A stretch of DNA of 64,000 nt from Rickettsiella massiliensis 20B (GTDB taxonomy: Bacteria > Pseudomonadota > Gammaproteobacteria > Diplorickettsiales > Diplorickettsiaceae). Shown here one piece after another: positions 21,529 through 31,063 of the stretch. Both the position numbers and the translations under genes were made by a program. Numbering within the stretch: position 1 is the first letter of the stretch; each line of letters starts with the position of its first letter. The notes under the pieces were generated by a model. The model saw only the letters and a list, made by a program, of their open reading frames with translations. It had not been told where the DNA came from and searched no databases. Location: positions 682,001 through 746,000 of the forward strand of contig NZ_AJGC01000001.1 of assembly GCF_000257395.1 (NCBI RefSeq), read 5' to 3'.

Positions 21529-21604
21529 TGGCGTCCCCAAGGGGAGTCGAACCCCTGTTACCGCCGTGAAAGGGCGGTGTCCTAGGCCACTAGACGATGG
21601 GGAC
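21529..21604 (-). tRNA. tRNA-Glu (anticodon TTC), CCA encoded
   Basis: On the minus strand it begins GTCCCCATCGTCTAGTGG, closely matching E. coli tRNA-Glu, and ends GGGGACGCCA. The anticodon arm is CCGCC-CTTTCAC-GGCGG, giving anticodon TTC, and the T arm contains GTTCGA. The acceptor stem GTCCCC/GGGGAC is perfect. The encoded CCA matters because cca looks broken here. Confidence 0.97.
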
Positions 21605-21625
21605 TAGTGCGTAATCGAGGGCGCT

Positions 21626-21654
21626 ATTTTGGCTGCGTGCACGCAAATTGTCAA
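21626..21654 (-). promoter_or_regulatory. Stable-RNA promoter of tRNA-Glu
   Basis: Read on the minus strand: TTGACA (21654-21649), 17-base spacer, CAAAAT (21631-21626), then the GC-rich discriminator AGCGCCC. The perfect -35, ideal spacing and GCGC discriminator are typical of stringently controlled tRNA promoters. Transcription would begin about 15 bases before the mature 5' end. Confidence 0.7.
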
Positions 21655-21741
21655 CGTCTAAAATCTAGGCGGTCTTTTTTCTCTAAATTTTGCTGACTTC
21701 TGGTAAACTCATCTTCATTCTTAATGTTTGAGGAAATGGTT

Positions 21742-22404
21742 ATGTCAAACAAAACGCTCTCACTCACTCCATTACTCCATGACTATCTACTTTCCGTTTC
21801 ACTTCGTGAAGCACCGATCCTAAAATCATTACGCGAAGAAACGGCCACGTTATCCTCACATGCCATGCAAATTGCGCCCGAACAAGGTCAATTTATGGCA
21901 TTGTTAATCCAATTGATGGGCGCAAAACGCATTTTAGAAGTCGGTGTCTATACAGGCTATAGCTCATTAGTCATGGCCTTAGCCCTTCCCAAAGACGGCC
22001 TTTGCGTTGCGTGTGATATCAATCCTCAAACCAGCGCTATCGCGCAACGTTATTGGAAAGCCGCCGGTGTGGCCTCAAAAATTGATTTTCGATTAGGGCC
22101 CGCTTTGGCAACGTTGGATCAGTTACTTGCCGAAAACCAAGCAAATTCATTCGATTTTGTTTTTATTGATGCGGACAAAGCCAATTACCCTCATTATTAC
22201 GAACGCGCTTTAGTACTTGTCCGCCAAGGTGGTTTGATTGTGATCGATAACGTTTTGTGGAGTGGTGAAGTGGCCAATCCACAGAACATCGAACCGTCAA
22301 CGAAAACGATTCGTGCGTTTAATGCGCTGTTGGCCACCGATGACCGCATCCACATCAGTTTATTACCACTCGCCGATGGCTTAACGTTAGCCTACAAGTG
22401 CTGA
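21742..22404 (+). CDS. SAM-dependent O-methyltransferase (catechol/caffeoyl-CoA OMT family)
   Basis: Small class I methyltransferase with metal-dependent O-methylation in the family. SAM-binding motif I is LEVGVYTGYSSLVMA. VACDINP ends the next strand, and FVFIDADKANY plus VIDNVLWSGEV hold the Asp residues that bind the divalent metal. I choose ATG 21742, since GAGGAAA lies 7 bases upstream; an upstream ATG at 21724 would overlap that site. 220 residues, intact. Substrate unknown. Confidence 0.86.
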   Translation: MSNKTLSLTPLLHDYLLSVSLREAPILKSLREETATLSSHAMQIAPEQGQFMALLIQLMGAKRILEVGVYTGYSSLVMALALPKDGLCVACDINPQTSAIAQRYWKAAGVASKIDFRLGPALATLDQLLAENQANSFDFVFIDADKANYPHYYERALVLVRQGGLIVIDNVLWSGEVANPQNIEPSTKTIRAFNALLATDDRIHISLLPLADGLTLAYKC

Positions 22405-22416
22405 TCGTTTTGAGGA

Positions 22417-24093
22417 TTAAATCGTTGCCCGATCACCTTTCTCTTCCAACCAGTTTTTACGATCGGGTGCGCGCTTTTTAGCAAGCAATAAATCCATCAA
22501 GGACAGCGTCTCGGCTTCACTGTCGATCGTCAGTTGTACCAAGCGTCGGGTATCCGGCGCCATGGTGGTTTCACGTAATTGCAATGGATTCATTTCACCC
22601 AAACCTTTAAAGCGTTGGACACTGATTTTCCCGGACTTTTTATTCGCTGCCAAACGCTCAAAAATCTGTTGCTTCTCTTCGTCATCGAGTGCGTAATGCA
22701 CTTCTTTTCCTTTATCGATGCGATATAAAGGCGGCATCGCAATATAAATATGGCCTTCGATTAAAAGCGGCTTAAAATGTTTAAAAAATAAAACCACACA
22801 ATAACGTGGCAATATGTAAGCCATCGGAATCGGCATCGGCTAATACACAAATTTTTCCATAAAATAAATCGCTGCTCGCGACTTCCCAACTATTTTAGAA
22901 TCTTCGGCATAATCGCTTGAAATTCGCGATCGCGTGCTTGCTTCGCTGAACCTCCGGCCGAATCTCCCTCAACCAAAAATAGTTCGGTTCGACTGCGATC
23001 GCTTTGTGCGCAGTCCGCAAGTTTTCCGGGCAGCACCGCGCCACTTAAAATTTTCTTACGTACCACCTGCTTATTACTGCGTAATCGTTTTTGAGCATGG
23101 GCAATCATTAATTCTGCGAGGGCCTCTGCTTCTGCAACATGTTGATTCAACCATAAACTAAACGCATCTTTGACTACCCCAGAAACGAACGCAGCGGTCT
23201 GTCGTGAAGTAAGACGCTCTTTGGTTTGTCCTGAAAATTGGGGTTCTTGTAGTTTAACCGACAACACATATTGACAGCCCTCCCAGACATCTTCCGGCGC
23301 TAAATTTCAAATTACGGGGCAATAAATCACGTAATTCACAAAAGTCACGCATTGCTTCTAATAAACCGGCCCGTAATCCATTGACATGCGTACCGCCTTG
23401 TAACGTGGGAATTAAATTCACGTAACTTTCTGTCAACACTTCCGCACTGCCTTCGGCTAACCAACATAATGCCCAATCGACTTCTTCATTTGCCGCAGAA
23501 AAGCGGCCTTGAAAAGGTTCTTTTGGTAAATAATCATTCTGTTTGAGCTGCTCAGTCAAATAACTGACTACCCCCTCCTCATAAAACCAAGATTCTTTTT
23601 CACCGCTTTGTTCTTCAAGAAAAGTCACATGCAGTCCCGGACATAACACCGCCTTCGCACGCAAGCTATGTTTGAGACGATTCACCACAAATTTTTCAGA
23701 ATCAAAATACGATTTATCTGGCCAAAAACGTAACGCCGTTCCGGTGACCATCTTATGTTCGGTACGCCCTATTTTTTTTAAAACGCTTTTACGTTCACCG
23801 TCTGCAAAATGCATTTGATAAATTATACCGTCTCGTTTAATGGTCACTTCTAAACGTTTTGACAACGCATTTACCACAGAAACACCGACCCCTTATTAAA
23901 TTTTTGCCCCGGCATGCAAACGGGTGAGAATTAATTCCACACCGGTAATTTTTTCTTCCGGATGAATATCGACCGGCATGCCACGCCCATCGTCAATCAC
24001 TTCCAATGAGTTATCTGGTGCCAAGTGATTGGGTCGTGCGGTATCGGTGTACATTCCTGGACGTCGCTTGACAGGATCCAGCCCGGTTAACAA
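22417..24093 (-). CDS. parE: DNA topoisomerase IV subunit B (several breaks; start and ATPase core missing)
   Basis: ATPase/TOPRIM subunit of topoisomerase IV. LTGLDPVKRRPGMYTD and SLEVIDDGRGMPVDIHPEE are ParE-like, but between RPNHLA and PDNSLEV about 30 codons with the catalytic Glu and metal-binding Asn (EVIDNxxDE) are missing in frame. After LHAGAKI the frame breaks and resumes at VNALSKRLEV, so the loop preceding it is also lost. Further breaks lie near 23265 and 22885-22830. TOPRIM motifs EGDSAGGSAKQARDR and LADADSDGLHIATLL (ParE-type rather than the GyrB DADVDG) are present. No start codon lies in frame before 24093; the N-terminus is lost right after nudF. Confidence 0.85.
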
Positions 24094-24112
24094 TAATTGA
24101 CTCGCTTTTTAA

Positions 24113-24673
24113 TTAGGACGACCAAGCTTCGCGAACTTTTTGTTCATTCTGCTGTAACCACAATAATGCGATCAAAGTTGAAGCATTATTCATTTCACCA
24201 CGCTCTAATGCCTCATAGGCGGCTGTAAACGAATATCCTCACCCTCACTGGGTAAACCATGCAATCATCCATTCGTTGCTGCCACCGGGACTTAACCAAT
24301 ATTGAGTGATAGGATAGATGTTTTGTAATAGCAACCCGGTTTCTTCGCGGGTTTCACGTTGCGCAACCGTCTGTTTATCTTCTCCTGGCTCGGTCATCCC
24401 GGCGACAATCTCAACCAACCAAGGCTGTGAGCTTTGATTGACAATCCCTGCACGCAGCTGCTCAATTAAAACCAATTGATCCTGTTTTGGATCAAAAAGC
24501 AACACCCCCACCGCTTCACCACGCACAAAGACTTCACGAAACAAGGGTTGGCTCCATCCGCCAGCAAATAAGCGGTGTTGTAATTTTATACGCTGCATCT
24601 GGAAATAACCTTGATAAACTAGCTTACATTCCAACATTTTGACATCGGTTGCGGAAAAAAGAGGTTGAACCAT
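24113..24673 (-). CDS. nudF: ADP-ribose pyrophosphatase, Nudix family (frameshifted near the end)
   Basis: Hydrolyses ADP-ribose to AMP and ribose-5-phosphate. The Nudix box is nearly complete in GMTEPGEDKQTVAQRETREE followed by TG. After NEWMIAWFTQ the frame stops at 24245. Downstream GEDIR is followed, one base out, by FTAAYEALERGEMNNASTL and IALLWLQQNEQ, the normal end of NudF, stopping at 24113-24115. A few codons seem missing at the first break. It precedes parE on the same strand, and the lesion between them removed the parE start. Confidence 0.85.
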
Positions 24674-24800
24674 ACTGTACGTCGGCTTTCCTTTTTGACC
24701 CTTCTTCGGCTAAACTCTTTAGTCTAAACCGATAACCTGGCATAATACATAACAATTTGTTCAGATTTTAAACAAACTTAGCTTTTCACGGTCATTTGCT

Positions 24801-26183
24801 ATGCATACTTTTTCTTTAAAATCGATTTTACGAAAAAAGACAGCGTTTATTTTCGTTGGGGTGGGTTTACTGATGGCTCGTTTTACACCGTGCTATGCCA
24901 CCGATCTCATGGACGTCTATCACGCCGCATTAACGCATGATGCGGTGTATCAAGCCGCGGTGTCAACTCGTCTTGCTACGCATGAAGCCCTTCCTTTAAG
25001 CATCGCGGCTTTACTCCCCTCCGTCAATGCACAAGCCAATGTGACTTCCAATTATAATACACAAGCCAATGTGACTTCTAATTATCAAGCCACCGGCTTT
25101 AATCCACCTATCACCAATCAAGGTTATGGTGTTTCCTTGAGCCAACCTTTACTCAACGTGGGCAGTTGGTTACAGGTTCAACAAGCCACATGCATCAGTA
25201 AAAAAGCAGATGCGGTGTTAGGCGTGGCGGCACAATCCTTAATTTATCGGGTTGCTAATGCTTATTTTCAGGTCTTACTGGCACAAGATACCTTACGCTT
25301 TGCTCAAGCAGAAAAAGCAGCCAATGCGCAAAAATTGGATCAAGCCCAAAAACGCGTACGTGTTGGATTAGATGCAATTACTGCTGTTTATGAGGCTAAA
25401 GCAGCCTATGATAGCGCAGTGGCGGCTGAAATTAGCGCCCAAAATACGTTGCGAAATAACCAAGAAGCCATCCGCCAGCTCACCGGTCAAACGTATTCAG
25501 ATTTGCAAGGTTTTCATAAAACGCTACCCTTATTTGCGCCACAACCGCAAAACGTTGGCCCATGGATCCAGAGCGCGATACAATACAATCTTGATCTGAT
25601 GGCCAGCCGTTATGCCGTACAAATTGCTCGTAAGCAAATTCAAGTACAAGCATCTGATCATTTGCCTACTCTTAATTTAGTGGGCAGTTATGGGCGCAAT
25701 AACGGAATCAATGCGGGAATCATCGATGGAAATAGCGCAACGGTTGGTGTTCAACTCGAATTACCCATTTTTGCAGGTGGTGCGATCTTATCTAACACCC
25801 GTAAAGCAGAATACGATTACCAAACTGCCGTCGCACAATTAGAAGATACCTATCGTAAAACGATTGTCACGACACGCCAAAAATATAACGATGTACTTGC
25901 AGATATCAGTAGCATTCAAGCAGAACGTCAAGCGATTCAGTCCGCACAAAAATCGTTACAAAGTACGGAAGAAAGCGTCAAAGCGGGCACACGGACGATG
26001 GTCGATGTGTTATTAGCGCAAAAAAATCTCTATGATGCCAAACGAAATGCCGCCAAGGATCAAACTCAATATTTACTCGATAGTTTATTACTCAAACAAA
26101 CCGCCGGTCTTCTCCAACCGGCTGATTTACAACATATTAATCAATGGATGAAAAACTCAGATTTTGCAGAATCTCGACGGTAA
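24801..26183 (+). CDS. tolC: TolC family outer membrane efflux protein
   Basis: Outer-membrane channel that pairs with tripartite efflux pumps and type I secretion. A signal peptide is visible (lysines, then hydrophobic FIFVGVGLLMARF, cleavage near CYA-TD). DLMDVYHAALTHDAVYQAA is the typical TolC entry, followed by two coiled repeats. VQLELPIFAGG and the second-half VKAGTRTMVDVLLAQ match family landmarks. 460 residues, intact. Residues about 77-96 carry a tandem duplication, QANVTSNY twice, encoded by a 30-bp direct repeat. Confidence 0.92.
   Translation: MHTFSLKSILRKKTAFIFVGVGLLMARFTPCYATDLMDVYHAALTHDAVYQAAVSTRLATHEALPLSIAALLPSVNAQANVTSNYNTQANVTSNYQATGFNPPITNQGYGVSLSQPLLNVGSWLQVQQATCISKKADAVLGVAAQSLIYRVANAYFQVLLAQDTLRFAQAEKAANAQKLDQAQKRVRVGLDAITAVYEAKAAYDSAVAAEISAQNTLRNNQEAIRQLTGQTYSDLQGFHKTLPLFAPQPQNVGPWIQSAIQYNLDLMASRYAVQIARKQIQVQASDHLPTLNLVGSYGRNNGINAGIIDGNSATVGVQLELPIFAGGAILSNTRKAEYDYQTAVAQLEDTYRKTIVTTRQKYNDVLADISSIQAERQAIQSAQKSLQSTEESVKAGTRTMVDVLLAQKNLYDAKRNAAKDQTQYLLDSLLLKQTAGLLQPADLQHINQWMKNSDFAESRR
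25031..25085 (+). repeat. 30-bp tandem duplication inside tolC
   Basis: ACAAGCCAATGTGACTTC at 25031 recurs at 25061 and the 25-base units differ by one base (c/t). It adds ten residues in frame in a periplasm- or surface-facing part of the barrel region. Confidence 0.8.
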
Positions 26184-26311
26184 ACAAAAGAGAAAAAAGA
26201 GTACGTTTCGAGTTAAACACCTAACCAATGAAGACACCCTCGGTGCAGAAATTATCTCGAACCAACGAGCACGAAGATGGCGCCATACTTATAGCGCGAC
26301 GCCAATCCCAA

Positions 26312-26339
26312 ATTGCTTAAACGTGTGCGTTTAAGCAAT
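26312..26339. terminator. 12-bp perfect hairpin between tolC and the convergent membrane-protein gene
   Basis: ATTGCTTAAACG (26312-26323) and CGTTTAAGCAAT (26328-26339) flank a TGTG loop. It overlaps the minus-strand stop at 26331-26333. No U-run follows, so termination strength is uncertain. Confidence 0.5.
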
Positions 26340-29053
26340 GATCTTTGATCCTACCGCACATCGAAATGACGTTGAATCATAAGAGGATCCTTCACATAAT
26401 TCTTGCATTTCATGCCATTTTTTCGCTGAAGTCGTTTTCTTGCAGGGCAAATGAAAGAACGAACGATGCCTCTCTAAACACAAACCTGAATCTCTCATCG
26501 CCTTGACTTTATCACTATCGTTTATCGTTTCATCCTCTATTACGGATAATTTAGCCCGTAAAAAATTTACTTTTTCCTTTGCACATTCACTTTTTTTCCA
26601 CTCTAATCGCTTAATTTCTTTTTTTAAAGGTTGGCTCACCACCTGAAGGGGGAAGAAGAAAGCAACCCATTGATTGGGGATCGGATTACTTTCTCTATTA
26701 GCGATTGGGCACGCCTCCAAGAGAGGAACAGCAGGTGTAGGATTATTCACTGATTCAGGGATGACAGTAGGTGTAGAGCGAGAACGATTCACGGGTTCAG
26801 GCGCAGACTGTGTCATATTTTCTAATATTTTCTTGACATGCCGCCTTTCTTCTGCCTCTTCTTCCTTATGAGAATGCTTAACTTCAAACGCAATCAGTTC
26901 TTGATTGATCGCTTCTTTAAAAGACAAATACTCTTTTTTTGGATCAGGATTCAAACGATTAAGTTGACTAAATAAATAGTTAAAACAACCTAATACTAAG
27001 GCCGGAGTAATAAAAACTAGATTTCGAAGACTACCTAAAGGACCTCCACCATGATCATGCCCGTGTTCTGCCTCATCATCTTTATTACTAAACAACTGAG
27101 AGAAATCCGTTAAAAGCTCACTTAACCCAGAAATAATCATCACTATAAAAGGAGGCACAGAGGGTAATCGATCCGAGGAAACTGCCGTCACGCCAACGTG
27201 GAGCATAAATATGGCAAGTTTAAAAATCAACAAAACAAACTGTAAAGGAAGACGTATTAAATGGAGCGCCCATTGTAAAGGATTTTCACTTGCTATTTGT
27301 GTTTTTAGGTTCAGAAAAAATGTTTTTAATTCATTTCCAGCACCACATTCCCCCTTCAACATGCCTATCGACTCAATGGAATTTTTCATAATGAAAATAA
27401 ATTCACTCAATACACAAGGCAACATAGCCAATACGGAGGCAATGGGCCCCAAAAATAGGTAAAAGTTGGGCATAAATAGTGTATCCGGTCGCAGCAATTG
27501 CCGCGAAGGAAATAGTAATCCCCACAATCGCCGCGATAATTCGAAAAACATATTTCCCTCTACTCTCATTTTCTCCACGAGAAAACCAATCCCGAATTGC
27601 ATCTAAAGTGAGCCATTTATCCCTGATAATAATGTCGGCCAGTGTATTATAAACAAGATATGCTGTACCGATTGCCGTAAGACAGGCAAGTACAATTATA
27701 AGGTAAGGCAGCAATGGAATGAGTGGTCCCAAAAAATGCTAACGTGCTAAACACACTTAAAGAAACATAATACACCGCTACGCTACCGGTCACAGCTAAC
27801 AAAATACTCGCTGCTAACGCTAAACGTAAGTAAAATACTTTACTCTGCCCCTCCTTAACAAGTGTAGTGAAGAGTTTTAGTTGTTCATTCGTTAGATGGT
27901 CGCCCTCCATTGGCTGCTCTTTTGCTTGCGCAATCCGTTCAAAATACTTCTCTTTTAGATACTCTTCTAACAAAATTAAACGCTGTTCCGCCATACACCG
28001 TTCTTTACCAAGCGCTTCCCTTTCTAACTTCTGCTTGCTATTTTCCAATTCAGACTTCTGTTTTTCTAAATTATACCTCTTCTTTTTAGCAAAAGATTTA
28101 GAGTGCTCTAGGGATTTTTGTTTCCTACTCCTGATCTTTTTTTGTAAATCAGCAATCTCCTCATTTAACGCTTCTGTGTTTAATTTCTTAGTTTCTAACT
28201 TCTGAATCTTCTCGTTAGCGAAAGATTCTAGGGCTTCTAGTGTAGCGATCCTCCCTTGCAAATGAGTAATCTTGTCATCTAATTTATCTTTTTTTAATTT
28301 CTGAGCTTCTAACTCCTGGATTTCACTTTCTAGTGCGCGAATCGTCTTATCTTGCCGTGATAAATTTTTCTGCGTCGTTTCATCTTGTTGTAAAGAAGCT
28401 TGCTGTGTCTTGTTACCCTGAACACGCTTTAACCTGTTTCTCTTTTGTTCAAGCACGCTTTCCAAAGTAAAGACTAACTCGGGGAAATTTAATATGCATT
28501 GATTGAGTCGATAATTGTCGAAAAGAGGCAGCTCATCGCTTGAAAAAATAGATGGTCTCTTTTCTTTTTCTAAACGCTTCGACTCAGGGCCAAGAATAAT
28601 ACCTTGCCCTACATTAGGAATCTGACAAGAGTTCTGCTGCGTTGCTGAAAAATCTACAACCAAATCCGGATCCTGGCCAACAGTTTGCCTTTCTGATTCC
28701 GACTCCTTTTTCACAGGAGAGGATTCTAAAAACGTTTGTTCTGCTTTTGGTGCTGGAGAAATAAGATTCTCACTTTTCCACTCACCTGCGTAAGGATCCT
28801 TCGCTAAATGAAAGTCAAATTCTTCCCTAAAATGATAAGATAGATAACCTTTTTCTGAGGTCAACTTGATAAAACCGGTTCCCCCCTCAATATTTTGATG
28901 ACAAACGGTCGCCTCTGTAAAAATCCCTACCGGCACTAAATAATTTACAAATCTAAAAGCGGGGAAATTGTCGTTAATTTCCTTAATACTGCCTACGGCA
29001 TCTGTCAAAATCTGACAAGCCGTTCTTACCGAATACTCAATAAAACTTACCAA
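26331..29053 (-). CDS. Large coiled-coil membrane protein of unknown function (two homopolymer frameshifts)
   Basis: Not recognised. Residues 1-130 are a mixed domain (VSFIEYSVRTACQIL, YLSYHFREEFDFHL). Residues about 190-400 are rich in Lys, Glu and Leu with heptads (LESEIQELEAQKLKKDKL, LEALESFANEKIQKLE), a long coiled coil. A hydrophobic segment at about 411-445 runs into a break near 27729, where the next frame continues PLIPLLPYLIIVLACL. A second break near 27450, at a C-run/A-run, joins LLPIF to GPIASVLAMLPCVLSEF. The last part has several membrane helices, a His-rich patch (EHGHDHGGG), and a Pro/Ser-rich linker. Total about 905 residues. It starts 27 bases after coaE. Similar build to the 13.4-15.9 kb protein, but no shared motif was seen. 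Confidence 0.5.
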
Positions 29054-29079
29054 ACCAAAACGATGGTTTTGGAATTTTC

Positions 29080-29770
29080 TTATTTAAGAACGAGATGGTA
29101 ACTGAGAAAAGGCAATTGTTCAACCAAAATGTGGTGATACTGGGCAAGAGAAAAGTAAAATTGATGTAGTTGCGCCACCATCTGTCGTAAGTGCGGGAGA
29201 TCGGATTGATTACATAACACATCATCTGCTTTCTGAAGACTTTCTTCGTCCGCTAATTGTGTCGCCAGAATAGCGTGGATGTGTTGTTCATTCATCTCAT
29301 CACGCTGTTGTGCACGGTGTATTTTTTGTGTTTTCGTCGCCGTCACCATTAAAATTCGCTGAAAAGTGAGATAATCTTGGTGCGACTGAGGCGATTTGCG
29401 AGTGATCACGGAAGTTTTTCCTTCCAATAGCAAAGGAATGACCACAATACAGTACGGAAAATCTACCTTAAGCAACGCTTGTTGAATTTGTTGATAGATT
29501 AAAGGATGCATCTGTGATTGAACTTGCGCACGTGCCCACGCATCGGAGAAAATCCGTTCACGTAACGCACGTCGATCAATCGATCCTTCTTCTGTCAGAA
29601 TAGCCGCTCCCAAACAAGCGACTTATTTTTCCTTGCAAGACTTTATTTTCTGTCAGGAGCGTCCGCGCAATCGCATCGGCATCAATAACCGGAACACCGT
29701 ATTCGGCGAAATAACCCGCGGCCGTCGATTTTCCGCTGGCGATATTTCCGGTTAACGCGACAACAAACAT
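29080..29770 (-). CDS. coaE: Dephospho-CoA kinase (one frameshift)
   Basis: Last step of coenzyme A synthesis, phosphorylating the ribose 3'-OH. The N-terminal piece has Walker A GNIASGKSTAAGYFAE and VIDADAIAR. At GKISRLFGS the frame shifts (near 29610). The second frame continues with AILTEEGSIDRRALRERIF, then PLIYQQI, PLLLEGKT, and ATKTQKIHRAQQRDEMNE, the lid region. Combined length about 228 residues. Lies between secB and the coiled-coil protein, same strand. Confidence 0.87.
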
Positions 29771-29794
29771 CGCTTGTCGTTTCCAACGCTTACC

Positions 29795-30273
29795 TTAAGA
29801 TCCGACCCCAACCGTACTGTCGCCTTGTCCTTGCGCTTGCTCTTGCATTTTTTGGGCATACAAGGCTTCAAAATTAATCGGTGTTAAATAAAGCGGTGGG
29901 AATCCAGCACGACCAATCAGACTGGAAATCGCTTCATGCGCATAAGGAAATAAAATAGCTGGACACGTAATCCCCAAAATTTGGTGAATTTGCTCTTCCG
30001 TAAACCCGTTTAATAAAAACAAACCCGCCTGTTTAATTTCGACTAAAAATAAAGTTTTTCATCCGTCTTTGCGGTGACGGTAACATGTAACACTAATTCA
30101 TACTGCTGCTCCGGCATCGTATTGGAATTCATCGCAAATTGTAAGTTAATTTGCGGCTCCGTAGGAATCTGGACAGCTTGTGGAGGCTGAGGACATTCCA
30201 GTGAAAGATCCTTAACATACACTTGTCGAATAACAAATTCGGGTTGGGGAGGAGTCGTTGGTTTATTAGTCAT
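29795..30273 (-). CDS. secB: Protein-export chaperone SecB (one frameshift)
   Basis: Cytosolic tetramer that holds preproteins unfolded for SecA. I start at ATG 30273 ([17 protein letters not shown]). [13 protein letters not shown] is the family SecB motif 'YxKDxSxExP'. After DEKLYF a T is missing from a short T-run at about 30043-30047; restored, the text reads [16 protein letters not shown], then [19 protein letters not shown] and [16 protein letters not shown], all signature SecB. Its start overlaps the grxC stop by 8 bases, the conserved rhodanese-grxC-secB order. Confidence 0.92.
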
Positions 30274-30514
30274 GTATCGTACCGCCTTTAAGTAAGTTAT
30301 CGAGTTCACCGGAAGCATTCAGGGCAGATAAATCATCAAATCCACCGATCGATTGCCCATTAATAAAAATTTGTGGCACCGTGCGTCGCCCACTACGCGT
30401 CATCATTTCTTCCCGTTTTACAGGATTTTCATCCACCAAAATTTCTTCGTAGCTTAACCCTTTTTGGGTAAGCAGTTGTTTTGCATAAAAACCTCTTTTG
30501 CGAAGGGTGTAACA
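30266..30514 (-). pseudogene. grxC: Glutaredoxin 3, N-terminus broken
   Basis: Small thiol-disulfide oxidoreductase. On the minus strand the frame [19 protein letters not shown], then [31 protein letters not shown] ends at 30266. TVPQIFI-x-G and GG-x-DDL are the glutathione-binding landmarks. The start and the redox CPYC are missing: only CYTLRK is found before RGFYAKQLL, right after the rhodanese TAG at 30515-30517. About 8-15 codons appear lost. As written it cannot work. The gene order with secB is conserved in proteobacteria. Confidence 0.75.
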
Positions 30515-30944
30515 CTATTCTCGACTCAAAGGTAAGGACGCATTTTTCCAACTAAGCAGCCCACCTTTGAGATAGTATAACTTTTCAAAGCCTGCCTTTT
30601 TTCAACACACGGGCAACTTGGTAATGAGATGGCGTCACGTCACAGACAATAATAATTGATTGAGCGGCATCGAAAGGCAGTGACACTGTACTAGACTTCA
30701 GTTCAGACCAGGCCACGTGACGAGAAGAAGCAATATGTTCTTTTGAAAATTGAGCGGGATCACGCACATCTAAAAAAAGTGCATTCTGTTGATTGAACAA
30801 GAACACAGCTTGTTGAGGAGAGAGTGGTGCAGCACTACTGAACTTGATGTGCAGTTCAGAAGCAAGCAAAAGCGCCAAAATAGCAAAGAAAGCAAGCCAA
30901 AGCTCCCAGTTTCGGAGACTAAATTCAAGAAACGATTGCATCAT
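30515..30944 (-). CDS. Membrane-anchored rhodanese-like protein (YibN type), one frameshift
   Basis: An N-terminal membrane segment (LWLAFFAILALLLASEL) is followed by a rhodanese domain: NALFLDVRDPAQFSKEHI and the SIIIVCDVTPSH loop. The active-site position carries Cys in VCD. At ARVLKKG the frame breaks; the next frame gives AGFEKLYYLKGGLLSWKNAS and the true stop at 30515-30517. This restores the classic C-terminal 'GF-x-x-x-x-x-LxGG-x-x-x-W'. It heads the rhodanese-grxC-secB-coaE strand group. Sulfur-transfer role is inferred only. Confidence 0.82.
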
Positions 30945-31063
30945 AGTGTACTTTGCCCTAACTGCGGTGTATTGGTTTGCATTAATGAGAGCTAGTCTAG
31001 CGAAAATTTGTGTCGCTCGCTATACTCAGATAGATTTTAACTTTAAAAAGAGATTTTTACGGA

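Noticed and set aside
22417-24093. Assignment as gyrB
   Set aside because: The TOPRIM text DADSDGLHIATLL and the short C-terminus without the GyrB insertion are ParE-like.
13454-29053. The two large membrane proteins as paralogues
   Set aside because: They share size and build (coiled parts, several helices) but no common motif could be found by eye.
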